From contig NZ_VTSR01000005.1 in the NCBI RefSeq assembly GCF_008329715.1, positions 1 through 64,000 of the forward strand: a DNA stretch of 64,000 nt, read 5' to 3'. A program made the position numbers and the translations under genes. The number at the start of each line of letters is the position of its first letter. The first letter of the stretch is position 1. Below are positions 9,476-19,400 of the stretch, piece by piece. Origin of the DNA: Gimesia chilikensis. Its GTDB lineage: Bacteria; Planctomycetota; Planctomycetia; Planctomycetales; Planctomycetaceae. The notes beneath the pieces were generated by a model that saw only the letters and a program-made list of their open reading frames with translations, searched no databases and had not been told where the DNA came from.

Positions 9476-9886
9476 ATGAAATACTGGAAGTTGTTCTGCC
9501 TGTCTACACTCAGCCTGTGTTTAACTGTCGGATGTGGTGACAGCGCCGGCAGTGATCAGCCCGATCTGGGAACCGTCAGCGGTGTCGTCACCATGGATGG
9601 CAAACCGCTGCCCGCCGTAACCGTGACCTTCACGCCGACCGAAGGACGTCCCTCCAACGGCGTTACCGACGAGGAAGGACACTACGAACTGGGATATTTA
9701 CGAGACACACAAGGTGCTGTCATTGGAACTCACAAGGTTAGTATCTCCACACCGCAGGACGCACCGACTCCGCCTGGACAGACTTATAAAGATCCCATCC
9801 CAGCCAAGTACAACGTCCAGACCACGTTGACCGAAGAAGTGAAAGCCGGCGACAATACGATCGATTTCAAACTGGAATCTAACTGA
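9476..9886 (+). CDS. Small lipoprotein with carboxypeptidase-regulatory-like fold
   Basis: A 136-residue exported lipoprotein. The signal peptide ends in a lipobox, LTVGC, with Cys about residue 20, followed by a short Ser/Asp-rich linker. The body (GTVSGVVTMDGKPLPAVTVTF, then DEEGHYELGYLRDTQGAVIG) is a typical transthyretin-like carboxypeptidase-regulatory repeat. Such lipoproteins are abundant next to DUF1559 genes in planctomycetes. aggag precedes the ATG at a normal distance. Two DUF1559 genes follow, but a terminator separates them. The role is unknown, probably structural or adhesive at the envelope. Confidence 0.85.
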   Translation: MKYWKLFCLSTLSLCLTVGCGDSAGSDQPDLGTVSGVVTMDGKPLPAVTVTFTPTEGRPSNGVTDEEGHYELGYLRDTQGAVIGTHKVSISTPQDAPTPPGQTYKDPIPAKYNVQTTLTEEVKAGDNTIDFKLESN

Positions 9887-9930
9887 GCCACGCCTGTAGA
9901 TCTCCACGATCTTCAAATCGCATAAACTGA

Positions 9931-9972
9931 AGAGCCCGATTGACTTACATTCAGTCGACCGGGCTCTTTTTT
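9931..9972 (+). terminator. Intrinsic terminator after the lipoprotein gene
   Basis: Arms agagcccg (9931-9938) and cgggctct (9960-9967) are perfect complements and are followed by a run of seven T. This separates the lipoprotein from the DUF1559 genes. Confidence 0.9.
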
Positions 9973-10299
9973 TATGGATGGAAGTGTGGTTTGGTCGACT
10001 TTTCACTGTCAGGATTTGGAGTCTCAAACGTCTTACCTCTGGGGAAGTTTTCAGGCCCCAGTCGGCCTCGATTTTCTAACCATCATTAACAAACTCATGG
10101 TGTCCACTTTTACAATCTGTTAGAATCAGATCAGAGATTTTAAATATGAACGGCAAATAACTATATAAGGCTTTGGTCCCGCCGATGTGATTCATCCGAA
10201 TCACGTACCAATCACCTAAATCATCATTGTTTCCCACAGAGCTCAATCTCATGTCGCGAGGCATGCAGATCTGTTTTGATTTATTAAATTTCAGGAGAG
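9973..10299. other. Intergenic leader before the first DUF1559 gene
   Basis: This stretch of about 330 bases is A/T-rich and has no supportable gene. It ends with an aggagag ribosome site at about 10293. A promoter for the DUF1559 gene is expected here but no clear -35/-10 pair stands out. Confidence 0.5.
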
Positions 10300-11283
10300 A
10301 TGAAGAACATGAAACGTTTACCTTTGGGGATCCGGTTCAGGTGGAAGCTGGGATTCACCCTGATTGAATTGCTGGTCGTGATCGCGATTATCGCAATCCT
10401 GATCGCGTTGCTCTTACCGGCAGTTCAGCAGGCACGCGAAGCGGCACGCCGCAGTACCTGCAAAAACAGTCTTAAACAGATTGGACTGGCACTGCACAAC
10501 TACCATGAAACCCATGGTGTTTTCCCACCCGCCTATATCGACAGCGATCCGGGTTTGAACACTCCAGCTGCTGCCGCTTCCAACCTGAATGGTCTGGGCT
10601 GGGCCACCATGATTCTGCCGTTCATGGACCAGGCGCCACTTTACAATCAGATTGGAACACAGACAGCCGGGTTCACTTATAACTGGCTGGATTCCACTCA
10701 CACCGGTTCTCTGACCAGTGCGATTCCCGCAGCCAAAGTAGTACTGCCGATTTACAATTGCCCCTCCGATCCCATGGGTGGCATCAACACTGATTGCAGC
10801 AGCTACGGAAAATCAAACTACCTGGCTTGTGCGGCGACGGGTGCTAACAGCCGAAACGGTGCTTTCTATGTGAACTCGAAAACACAGATGAAATCCATCA
10901 CCGATGGCAGCAGTAATACCCTGTTCGTAGGAGAACGGACCACGGCGAATGATCCCAGCAGTTCAACTGCCTGTGGTGGTTCCCCCTGTAACTGGGCCGG
11001 TGGATTGTGGATTGGTCCCCGCAACTATCCTTCTCCCGACACCTGGCACACCAGTCTGCGTGGACTGGATGTGGCTGTGAACGGTGGTTCGAGTACCATT
11101 TACATGATCAATGGATCCAGCATCAACTGGGGTCCTGCCTGGAATGCTGGAAGTACACACGTCGGTGGTGCTCACTTCCTGCTGGGCGACGGTCAGGTTC
11201 GATTCCTTTCCGAGAACATTGACCTGGCAACCTATCGAGGACTCTACACCCGCAGTGGTGGTGAAGTGCTCGGCGAATTTTAA
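10300..11283 (+). CDS. DUF1559 pilin-like protein
   Basis: A 327-residue protein with a type IV prepilin leader: a short basic N-terminus, cleavage at [11 protein letters not shown], and a hydrophobic helix ([17 protein letters not shown]). The first conserved stretch after it ([18 protein letters not shown]) and the C-terminal motifs ([28 protein letters not shown]) identify DUF1559, a planctomycete-expanded family of unknown function. Prepilin peptidase should process it. An ATG three codons later at 10309 has a better distance from the aggagag site. The next DUF1559 gene is a close paralog about 450 bases downstream. Confidence 0.92.
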   Translation: MKNMKRLPLGIRFRWKLGFTLIELLVVIAIIAILIALLLPAVQQAREAARRSTCKNSLKQIGLALHNYHETHGVFPPAYIDSDPGLNTPAAAASNLNGLGWATMILPFMDQAPLYNQIGTQTAGFTYNWLDSTHTGSLTSAIPAAKVVLPIYNCPSDPMGGINTDCSSYGKSNYLACAATGANSRNGAFYVNSKTQMKSITDGSSNTLFVGERTTANDPSSSTACGGSPCNWAGGLWIGPRNYPSPDTWHTSLRGLDVAVNGGSSTIYMINGSSINWGPAWNAGSTHVGGAHFLLGDGQVRFLSENIDLATYRGLYTRSGGEVLGEF

Positions 11284-11324
11284 TCCTGAGCCAATACAGG
11301 ATCATTGTTAAACGATAAAAAACT

Positions 11325-11358
11325 CGACCGCTTCTCTCAGGGAAGCGGTCGTTTTTTT
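11325..11358 (+). terminator. Intrinsic terminator after DUF1559 gene 1
   Basis: Perfect ten-base arms cgaccgcttc (11325-11334) and gaagcggtcg (11342-11351) are followed by seven T. Confidence 0.92.
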
Positions 11359-11735
11359 ACTCACACACATCCTTATTTATCTTTAATAATTATCGTACAG
11401 AACTGTGCAGATCCATTAGTGAGCCAGCTCTTAAACCACTTGTTCACACTGCTATTATTCATGCGACCACCTTCCCGCTAATACATCTCTTCTATCGTCT
11501 TATATTCTCTATAGTTGAGACTATTCTACACTGGCAGAAGCATCCGATTCCGTATAATAATAGAGCATTGTCATCCTGATTGTGATACTGGGATATTCCC
11601 AGACACAACGTTGTTTGAGTTACGAGTATTCTCTCTGACGACAACAGTTCTGCACACGGCTGAGCTTATCATTTCGGGCCTCCAGGATGATCTGAATCCA
11701 TTCATTTTTTTTCGTTACTAGTAAGGATGTAAAGT
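11359..11735. other. Intergenic region between the two DUF1559 genes
   Basis: About 375 bases of A/T-rich DNA with no supportable gene. Because a strong terminator ends the first gene, the second should have its own promoter here, but no convincing hexamer pair was seen. The ribosome site before 11736 is weak (aaggatg about ten bases upstream). Confidence 0.45.
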
Positions 11736-12707
11736 ATGAGACGACCTACGTTCCCGCTCCGATTCCGGTGGCGGCTCGGCTTCACACTGATCGAACTTCT
11801 GGTGGTAATCGCAATCATTGCTATTTTGATCGCGCTCTTGTTACCCGCTGTGCAACAGGCACGTGAAGCAGCCCGTCGCAGTACCTGTAAGAACAATCTG
11901 AAGCAGATCGGACTGGCCTTACACAATTATCATGAGACGCATGGCGTCTTTCCTCCCGGTTACATGGACAACGACTTGAACTTTACCGCGTCCAAAGGTT
12001 CCGGAACCGCTGCCAACAACAACGGCATCGGCTGGGGAGCCATGATTCTGCCGTTCATGGACCAGGGACCACTGTATAACCAGTTGTCATCCCAGACGAA
12101 TCAATTCGGCGAACACTGGAGTGTCAGCGCAGGCACGCTGGCGAAAACCGTACTGCCTGCTTATGTCTGTCCCTCTGACCCCATGGGTGGAATTAACACC
12201 GACAAGAGCAGCTTCGGTAAGTCCAACTACCTGGGCAGCCACGGAACTTCTGCGGCGAATGCGACCAACGGGATTCTGTTCGGTAACTCGAAGACCCGTA
12301 TCCGCGACATCACCGATGGAACCAGTAATACCATTCTGGTTTCTGAACGGACCACCAAAAGTGAAGGTTCCGGTACAACCGGTTGTGGTGGTTCAGCCTG
12401 TAACTGGTCCGGTGGTCTGTGGGTTGGCCCACGTTACACTTCGAGCATGTCAACCTGGCATCCCGGGATGTACCATTTCGATGTTTCCAACTTTGGTGGA
12501 GCTAACTCGACCTATCTGATTAACAGCTCAGCTGCAACCTGGGGTGATGACTGGACCGCATCCAGCGCTCACGTCGGTGGCGTGCACATGCTGTTGTGTG
12601 ACGGTCAGGTTCGTTTCATCAGCGAGAACATGAGCAGTGGCAGCACAACTTCAACCTACTATCAACTCGTCACCCGCAGTGGTGGTGAAGTAGTCGGCGA
12701 ATTCTAA
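11736..12707 (+). CDS. DUF1559 pilin-like protein, paralog of the preceding one
   Basis: A 323-residue paralog of the 10300-11283 product. The same leader and cleavage motif ([12 protein letters not shown]) and matching blocks occur in the same order, such as [45 protein letters not shown] and [18 protein letters not shown]. Both proteins end in SGGEV(L/V)GEF. The paired Cys residues within GCGGSxCNW suggest a disulfide. The two genes look like a tandem duplication. The function is unknown; a pilus-like or pseudopilus-like surface role is inferred from the leader. Confidence 0.92.
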   Translation: MRRPTFPLRFRWRLGFTLIELLVVIAIIAILIALLLPAVQQAREAARRSTCKNNLKQIGLALHNYHETHGVFPPGYMDNDLNFTASKGSGTAANNNGIGWGAMILPFMDQGPLYNQLSSQTNQFGEHWSVSAGTLAKTVLPAYVCPSDPMGGINTDKSSFGKSNYLGSHGTSAANATNGILFGNSKTRIRDITDGTSNTILVSERTTKSEGSGTTGCGGSACNWSGGLWVGPRYTSSMSTWHPGMYHFDVSNFGGANSTYLINSSAATWGDDWTASSAHVGGVHMLLCDGQVRFISENMSSGSTTSTYYQLVTRSGGEVVGEF

Positions 12708-12732
12708 ACGCCTCTGTTTCATTAGAGATCAG

Positions 12733-12767
12733 GCGACTCACGATCATCGATTGTGAGTCGCTTTTTT
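12733..12767 (+). terminator. Intrinsic terminator after DUF1559 gene 2
   Basis: Arms gcgactcac (12733-12741) and gtgagtcgc (12753-12761) are perfect complements and are followed by six T. Confidence 0.9.
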
Positions 12768-12828
12768 CGTGCGCTGCATCTGGTGCAAGCTCATCACTCG
12801 AAAGTCCCCTGGTTAAGCTCTCATTAAC

Positions 12829-14208
12829 CTACTGGGTTAACAGCTTAAGCTCGTCAATGGCCCGACCGTGATTCGGATTCAGTTTGAGGCATTTCTCGTA
12901 TGCCTCCCGGGCGGCCTGCCTGTCTTTCTGGAGGCGTTTGATTTCGGCAAAGTAAAACCAGGCCTGAGGGTCGTTGGGATTCTTATCAACAGACTGCTGA
13001 ATCGCTTCTTCGGCTACTACGAGGTTGTCATTGCGAAAACTCATCATGGCTGCCAGTAATGCCATCTTGCCCTGATGGTAATCACGTTTTTCTGTGTCAT
13101 TCCGATCGTTGTAAATATTGGCAAGCGTCTCGTGGATCTCAATTGTGGGGGACATTTCTGCCACCCGCAGCAAATATTCTTCTGCGGTCTTCAGGTCCCC
13201 TTTCAGAATATAGACGCCTCCTTTGAACTGAATCGTATCGGGTTCTTCGATGCCAAACTCATTCAATTTATTCAACAGCAGCAGCATCCGCTCGGGATTC
13301 TTACGTTGAAACTCCACTTCGATCATCCGCATCACGGTCGCTTTGACCTGCGGAGTTCTGCGATCCCCCATCAGCTCAAACACTTCGTCCAGTTTTTTCG
13401 CCAGGTGATCCATGTCATCCCGATCCAGCATCTGGTTATAGTCTTCAATGGCCTTGGAGACGCCCAGTCGTTTGCTGTAGGGCATAATAAATTCCGTATT
13501 GAAATTCAGGGGAACGACATACATCGCCCGCTCCACCTGGTCGGCAGCCTGTTTCGCCTCAAAGTCACGTCCCAGTTCTTCCAGTGCCAGGTATTTCAAA
13601 AAGCCGAAGTAGAGGGAGTTAGGGGATTCCTTCAAATTACGTTCAACGATCAATAACGCTTCTTCAGCCCGACCGGAACGCAACAGCAGCTTGGCCCGCT
13701 GGAAATCAGCAGGTTGAAAATCGGTATTCTGCAGAAAAGCCTGCTCGGCTTCATCTGGTTTTTCCTGTCGCAGATAATTTCTGCCGATAGCATACAGATA
13801 ATGTTTGGGGCTGGTAAATGGAACAGACGTGTCCGCCTTCATGTCTTTCAGTTTTTCGTATTCCCGGGTGCTGTCTGCCATGCGCCCAGTGCGTTCCAGA
13901 CAGAAAGCGTAGCTGGATTGAGCAACTGCGCTCTCAGGATCCTGTCGGGCCGCTTCGGCGAAACAGTTCTCGGCATAGGCATACATCCCCTGCCCCAGAA
14001 AGGCCTGCCCTAACCTGATCCATTCCGGTGCATACCCGGTCTCTGCTTCGTGGGCCAGTCCACGATATTCTTCCATAATCAGAGAATCGATGTTCTCCGC
14101 GTTTGGCAGAACGGGAAGTGGACGGGACATTCGCTTGGCAACAAGATATCCACAATAACCTGTCTCCACGACAAGCAGAATCAAGAGCATACGAATGAGC
14201 TGGATCAT
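12829..14208 (-). CDS. Membrane-anchored TPR-repeat protein
   Basis: A 459-residue protein with an N-terminal hydrophobic anchor (about 6-23) followed by a long helical region rich in tetratricopeptide repeats. Clear repeats include EWIRLGQAFLGQGMYAYAEN, DPQAWFYFAEIKRLQKD and REAYEKCLKLNPNHG near the C-terminus. TPR arrays bind partner proteins. A strong aggaggt ribosome site lies inside the end of the upstream VCBS gene, and the two genes overlap by four bases (ATGA), so they are co-translated. The likely role is as a periplasmic scaffold for the VCBS protein or another envelope complex; this is inferred only from pairing. Confidence 0.88.
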   Translation of the reverse strand: MIQLIRMLLILLVVETGYCGYLVAKRMSRPLPVLPNAENIDSLIMEEYRGLAHEAETGYAPEWIRLGQAFLGQGMYAYAENCFAEAARQDPESAVAQSSYAFCLERTGRMADSTREYEKLKDMKADTSVPFTSPKHYLYAIGRNYLRQEKPDEAEQAFLQNTDFQPADFQRAKLLLRSGRAEEALLIVERNLKESPNSLYFGFLKYLALEELGRDFEAKQAADQVERAMYVVPLNFNTEFIMPYSKRLGVSKAIEDYNQMLDRDDMDHLAKKLDEVFELMGDRRTPQVKATVMRMIEVEFQRKNPERMLLLLNKLNEFGIEEPDTIQFKGGVYILKGDLKTAEEYLLRVAEMSPTIEIHETLANIYNDRNDTEKRDYHQGKMALLAAMMSFRNDNLVVAEEAIQQSVDKNPNDPQAWFYFAEIKRLQKDRQAAREAYEKCLKLNPNHGRAIDELKLLTQ

Positions 14209-15509
14209 GGTTTCACCTCCTGTCCCTGATTCAGCCAGGCAGAAACCCGGCCAATCCGCTGATAAGGCTTTCTCATATTCAGGGCCCCCACCACCAGGTC
14301 TGTTTTCCCATCCCCGTCCAGATCCCCTGTAGCGACGGTAACCAGGTGAATGGGATCACTGGCGATCTGCCAGGTTTTGAAATTCTGCTTACCATCATTT
14401 TCCAGCCAGACGACGCTGGCCGTTGTGGGATCGTACCAGTCATTGGTCATGCTCACCAGAACCACATCCAGGTCGCCGTCAGCATCCATGTCGGCCACAT
14501 CGGCCGCATAGGTACCGGCCAGATCCGAAATTCGCTTCAACTCGAATTCCCAGTTGCCCTTATTCTCGAACCAGTAACAGCCATGATAAGGTTGCGGGTA
14601 AGCATCCAGGTCTTCCAGGTTATCACCGGCTGGGAGAATCAGATCCTGATCCCCATCCTGGTCCAGATCAGCTTTGACAAGTCCGGCGCCCCCCAGATCG
14701 AGGTTGACCGTGTACCACAGACGCCGCTTTTTGAATTTCCCCTCACCCAGATTTTCAAAAGCCCAGAGTTCTTCTTCGTCCTGAGTAACGATGGCAGCGA
14801 TATCCAGGTCGCCATCTCCATCATAGTCGGCCACAGGAACATGAATCGTACCCGGAGCATTTAAGAGTTCGTGATCGCGAAATTTGAAATCGCCCCGGTT
14901 CTCCAGCCAGAGAACCCGACCACGATTGTATCCGAATACCGCAACAGCCAGATCGAGGTCGCCGTCGCCATCAAAATCGCCCGGCTGCACATCAGCCACA
15001 CGACGGACATCGTTCAGGATCACGTGCTTAATGTATTTGTCGCCTTGTCGCTCATAAAGTTCGACGCGACCAATCACCCGGTCGTCGGGGGTCAGATTCC
15101 CCAGAATGGAAATGATGATATCCTGGTCGCCATCCTGATCGATATCGACGACGGTCGCATGCCCGGGGGCGGCCAGATCTTTTAACAGGACCTCCTCATC
15201 CCAGCCCCCCTGTGGATTTGATCGAAAAACGGAGAGCACACTCCGGGCAGAGTCGCAGGCCAGGACTTCATTCTTACCATCCCCGTCGATATCGACAATC
15301 TGCACGTTGGTGATCAGGGGCAGCCCGGGCGGGTCTGCCGCCAGCTTCAACGGTTTCCAACCGACCGGGGACGCGGGATAGGATGTTCCTCCCGAAAAGA
15401 CTTCCGGTGCCTGCCCCAGTGAGGGGAGGACAGGTAGAAAGAACCAGGTTAATACCGGGATCAGCACCACCAGTATCAACAGCAGACAAACAGTGACTTT
15501 CTGGGACAT
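14205..15509 (-). CDS. VCBS/FG-GAP repeat protein
   Basis: A 434-residue exported protein with an N-terminal hydrophobic segment (about 7-27), probably an uncleaved anchor. At least seven calcium-loop repeats follow, including DIDGDGKNEV, DIDQDGDQDI, DFDGDGDLDL, DYDGDGDLDI, DLDQDGDQDL, DMDADGDLDV and DLDGDGKTDL. Together they should form a seven-bladed beta-propeller. This fold commonly mediates adhesion or ligand binding. It is the first gene of a two-gene unit with the TPR protein. No catalytic residues were recognised. Confidence 0.9.
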   Translation of the reverse strand: MSQKVTVCLLLILVVLIPVLTWFFLPVLPSLGQAPEVFSGGTSYPASPVGWKPLKLAADPPGLPLITNVQIVDIDGDGKNEVLACDSARSVLSVFRSNPQGGWDEEVLLKDLAAPGHATVVDIDQDGDQDIIISILGNLTPDDRVIGRVELYERQGDKYIKHVILNDVRRVADVQPGDFDGDGDLDLAVAVFGYNRGRVLWLENRGDFKFRDHELLNAPGTIHVPVADYDGDGDLDIAAIVTQDEEELWAFENLGEGKFKKRRLWYTVNLDLGGAGLVKADLDQDGDQDLILPAGDNLEDLDAYPQPYHGCYWFENKGNWEFELKRISDLAGTYAADVADMDADGDLDVVLVSMTNDWYDPTTASVVWLENDGKQNFKTWQIASDPIHLVTVATGDLDGDGKTDLVVGALNMRKPYQRIGRVSAWLNQGQEVKP

Positions 15510-15867
15510 ATAGTTTCGTCAATTCCGTGGATGAAAAATGGAGGGTGGCAGGTCAGAACGCCTGCAGGATTATTCTAGAACGGGAGGGTGCACTCCGCCA
15601 TTAAGTCTTTACGACAAAACGGAATGAGACACGAGAAAAAACTGAAAGTTTGCTGAGTTTTGACTAAAACCTGTCTATCTAACCCCTTACCTCCGGTTTC
15701 GTTTTGCAAAAGCTGGGAGCAGATCGCAGAAATCTGTTCAAGGAGACAGACCTCGATTCTGTGATCAATCCAGCCTGAGTCCCTTCGAGGATTGGTGGGG
15801 AAAGAGATTCCCTCAGTTTTCCCAACTATAGCCCAAAGCCCCCGGTTCTGAACATCAACGCCACCCA
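15510..15867. other. Intergenic region before the second BlaI pair
   Basis: About 360 bases without a supportable gene, between divergent transcription units. A frame on the minus strand at 15575-15868 has no recognisable features. Confidence 0.5.
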
Positions 15868-15939
15868 ATCATCTAATTATTTAGAAGAAAAGATTGACAA
15901 CCAGCACTCATCGATTAGGATCATCTAATTATTTAGATG
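15868..15939 (+). promoter_or_regulatory. Promoter with duplicated operator for the second BlaI/M56 pair
   Basis: TTGACA at 15894-15899 and TAGGAT at 15916-15921 form a sigma-70-like promoter with a 16-base spacer. Two copies of the dyad tctaattatttaga flank it: 15868-15885 just upstream of the -35 and 15922-15939 just after the -10. The second copy is a perfect catctaa-ttat-ttagatg palindrome. The arrangement is ideal for cooperative repression. The half-site (TCTAA) differs from the TACA half-site of the other pair in this window, so the two repressors should not cross-bind. Confidence 0.8.
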
Positions 15940-16001
15940 TTATTCCGATATCACCGTGTATCAATCCCTTCAAATCTACGTCAAACACAGGACCAATCAC
16001 C

Positions 16002-16400
16002 ATGGCACGCCCTGGTTCAGAACACCCGACTCAACTGGAACTGGAAATCCTGAAAGTGCTCTGGGACGAATCGCCGCTCCCTGTGCGCGAAGTACGGGCT
16101 CGCCTGGAAACTCAGGCACAGCGTCCACTGGCACACAGTTCTGTGATCACGATGCTGAATATCATGTTTGATAAAGGATTTCTCAACCGGGAAAAAGTGG
16201 GCAAATCATTTCACTTTTCCCCCAGGGTCCGGAAAGAGGATGTCGCCGGTGGCATCATGAATGATCTGCTGTCACGTCTGTTTGATGGCTCTCCCTCGGC
16301 GATGATGTTGAATCTGCTGGAAACCAGCAATGTCGATGCCACCGAGATGACCGAGTTACGCAAACTCATCACACGCAAAGCACGGGAGCAGGAAAAATGA
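16002..16400 (+). CDS. BlaI/CopY-family repressor
   Basis: A 132-residue winged-helix repressor. The start at 16002 (MARPGSEHPTQLELEILKVL) gives the normal family length; the frame extends upstream to 15894, but that part would overlap the promoter. LPVREVRARLE and SSVITMLNIMFDKGFLNREK form the DNA-binding head, and the remainder is the dimerisation part. It is divergent in sequence from the BlaI-type protein at 6012-6383. It overlaps the following sensor gene by four bases (ATGA, 16397-16400). Confidence 0.92.
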   Translation: MARPGSEHPTQLELEILKVLWDESPLPVREVRARLETQAQRPLAHSSVITMLNIMFDKGFLNREKVGKSFHFSPRVRKEDVAGGIMNDLLSRLFDGSPSAMMLNLLETSNVDATEMTELRKLITRKAREQEK

Positions 16401-19400
16401 ACGACATTTTCTTTCTTCATCCGGACTTCAGTCTCTGGCTCTGTCTGACACTGTTGCATTCGCTGTGGATCTGGACCGTGATCGCACTGTTCGTATGCAC
16501 TGCGGACTGGTTCATGAAACGCGTCCGCGTCGAAAAGCGTTATGGTTTTCACCTCGCAGCCCTGTTAATCGGTCTGGCCAGTCTGCCGCTCAGTTTTTAT
16601 TACGTCATGCTTCGTACAACATCCGTCAATTCCACAGTGACTCTGATCTCCGCGCCTCGTTCGACTCCTGTCCCGACTGTGACGCCTGCAGAGAAACCAG
16701 GTGACCACACTTTTACGCCTGCTCTCCCCGTGACAGCACCAGCGCCCGACCTTCAATCAAAAGAAACAGCGCAACGGTTCTCTCCCCTGCCCGAGCAACA
16801 GGCAGGTTCATTCATTTCTCAGTGGCACTGGAACCGTTACCTGCCCTGGATCGCAGGCGGCTATCTGCTGGGAGTCAGCATCATGCTGTTCCGCCTGTTG
16901 CGTTCGATGCTGCAGGTGAACCGCTTGAGCTCACGCGCGATACAAATCACGGAAGGCCCTCTGGTGGAAATCGTCAGCACGCTCGCCTTCCGGTGGTCTC
17001 TCAAACTGGCTCCCCGGATTGCAGAAACGAAAGAACTCATCGTGCCGACTGTCGTTGGACTTTTCCGCCCATTGATTCTGCTGCCCACGTCCATGCTGAG
17101 TGGCCTCAACCCGGCCGAGCTGGAACTGATTCTGACACACGAACTGGCGCACATCCGACGCTGGGACATGTGGATCAACCTCTTACAGCGTCTGGCGGAG
17201 ACCATTCTGTTTTTCAACCCCGGTCTCTGGTATATGAATCGCAAAATCAACGTACTGCGTGAGTTCTGTTGTGATGAAATGACCTGCAATCATGAGCCTT
17301 GTGATCAGCACGCCCAACGGGTCAACTATGCGAGCGCCTTACTGCGCGTTCTGGAACTGGCACACCCCCAACATCCCCAGACCGCAGATCTGGCTTCCCT
17401 AGCCGTCAGTGGTGCCTCACCCTCTGAAGTTCGTCGGCGTGTCGCTCGACTGTTCGGGGAACCATTGTCCGAACCATTCCGGCTGTCCCGAGGTTTCTTC
17501 TGGGGCGTATTAACCCTGGCTCTCCTATCGGGCCCCGGTATCTGGGCATTCCAGAAAACGCCGGGAGTTAGAAATTCCACTTCCGATGAATCATCGCTCA
17601 TCTTCAAAGACACTCAAACAGCACCGGCGGAATTAGAGCTGCTGACACTGGGCACGTATGCAGAGACGCCTCAACACTGGTGGACCAGCGATGGCCGAGC
17701 CCTGGACTCAATTCCTTATCAAATTCGAGATACTTCATTACCGCGGGGAAAGAATCAAGTCCAGCGTCAGGTCATCTATCGCTTTCAAGATCTGCCTGAG
17801 AATTCGTCGGTGGGCTGTGAATTCTTTCTCCCTCAGGGGGAAGGCGAAAACAAATTTCCGCTCTCCTCTCAAGCCACGACTGTTTTCAATGGCAGGCAAC
17901 AGCTGGCACCCGATGTATTCGCTTACGTGTTTTCTGTTAATCGTCAGGCAAAAGCAGTCAACCTGCGTTTTAAAGTCGCCAGCGGTTCCTGGGACACCAA
18001 GATCAGACTCCCCGCAGATAACACCTATGGAGATCGGGGCCTTTCAGAATCGGGTGGTTCAGGCGAAACGTACCACATGCAGATGTCCGGTCCTTATCAG
18101 CAACAGGACCGTATTGTTGTGGTGGCAACGCACGATAACCACGATCGTCAGGTTCGTATCATCGCCGTCGACAAGACAGGGAAAGAACACCGCACCTCAC
18201 AGTCTGCCAATTCCAGTATCTCCCAGAACAGCTACTTTACATACCGGGCCTATTTCAAGAATCTCAAACTGGAAGATCTCGATCATTTCGAATTCCAGGC
18301 ACGTCCTTATGAATTCATCGGGATTATTGACGTCCCCTTGAATCCCGTTGAAACAGCCTCCCAAACACCCCCAAAACCTCGAGCCAAAAAAACCGCAGAA
18401 CGGGTCAAAGTCTCAGGCAATATCCTGCTAGAAGATGGATCTCCTGTTAAATCAAAGGGCCTGCTCCTGCATAGGAGTCCGGGGGTTTATGGAACGGTGG
18501 GCCACTTTACAGACACCTTTGAAGGTTTGTTCCCCGAGGGACCTCTGGTACTCTTTTATCATCCCGAGCAATATGCCCCGGTTCGCCTGGATGTCGGGGC
18601 CCTGAAAGCGGGCGTTTCCCGCAATGATTTGAAGATGATCCTCAAACCCGGACATGCACATCAGCTCAAAATCCATAATGTGCAGGGGGAGCCGATCCCA
18701 GGTGCAACCATTGTGATTCACCCAAACTGGGGAGGCTCAGCAGGTGGACCGAATTATCCCCTGCAGTCAGATGAGCAGGGAAACGTTCAACTGATCCATC
18801 TGGCTGACACCGCGTATGATGTCAAAGTCTCAGCCCCCGGATACGAGCCCAGTCAGTCGAAGAAACTTCTCGTCGAAGCAGACGGCACCAGTACGATCAC
18901 GCTGAAAGCCAGTCAGAAAACGACGGGGCGGATCCTGGATGAAGCGGGACAGCCGGTCGCAGGTGTAAAGCTCTACCTCAAGCATCAGTTTGGCGGCCAG
19001 CGTCCCAACGCCTATTCCGGATCTGGCAAAGGCACCTACTGGGGCAGCCCCTTAACGAAGACAGACCAGACGGGTCGGTATGAACTGACAGAGATGACGA
19101 CGGATGCCCAATACCTGTTTGTCATCGAGGCCCCCGATGGCCGGCGGGGGATTGTACAAAACATCCAGGCAGGACAGGATCAGAAATTTGTGATTCCCGA
19201 TCGGCGGGACCTGCGCATCACGTTTTCCCAAGAAGTCATTGAAAAGTATTCCATTAAGAATGGTTCGAAAGTCGCCGTTCGCCAGAGAGTCATCTGTGAA
19301 CCAGAAGACAGGTCGCGGTATATAGAACTGATCGGCGCGGATGTTCCCATCAAGGTCACGGAATCAGGGGGAACAGCCCTGTTCCCGGGTCTCGCTATCG

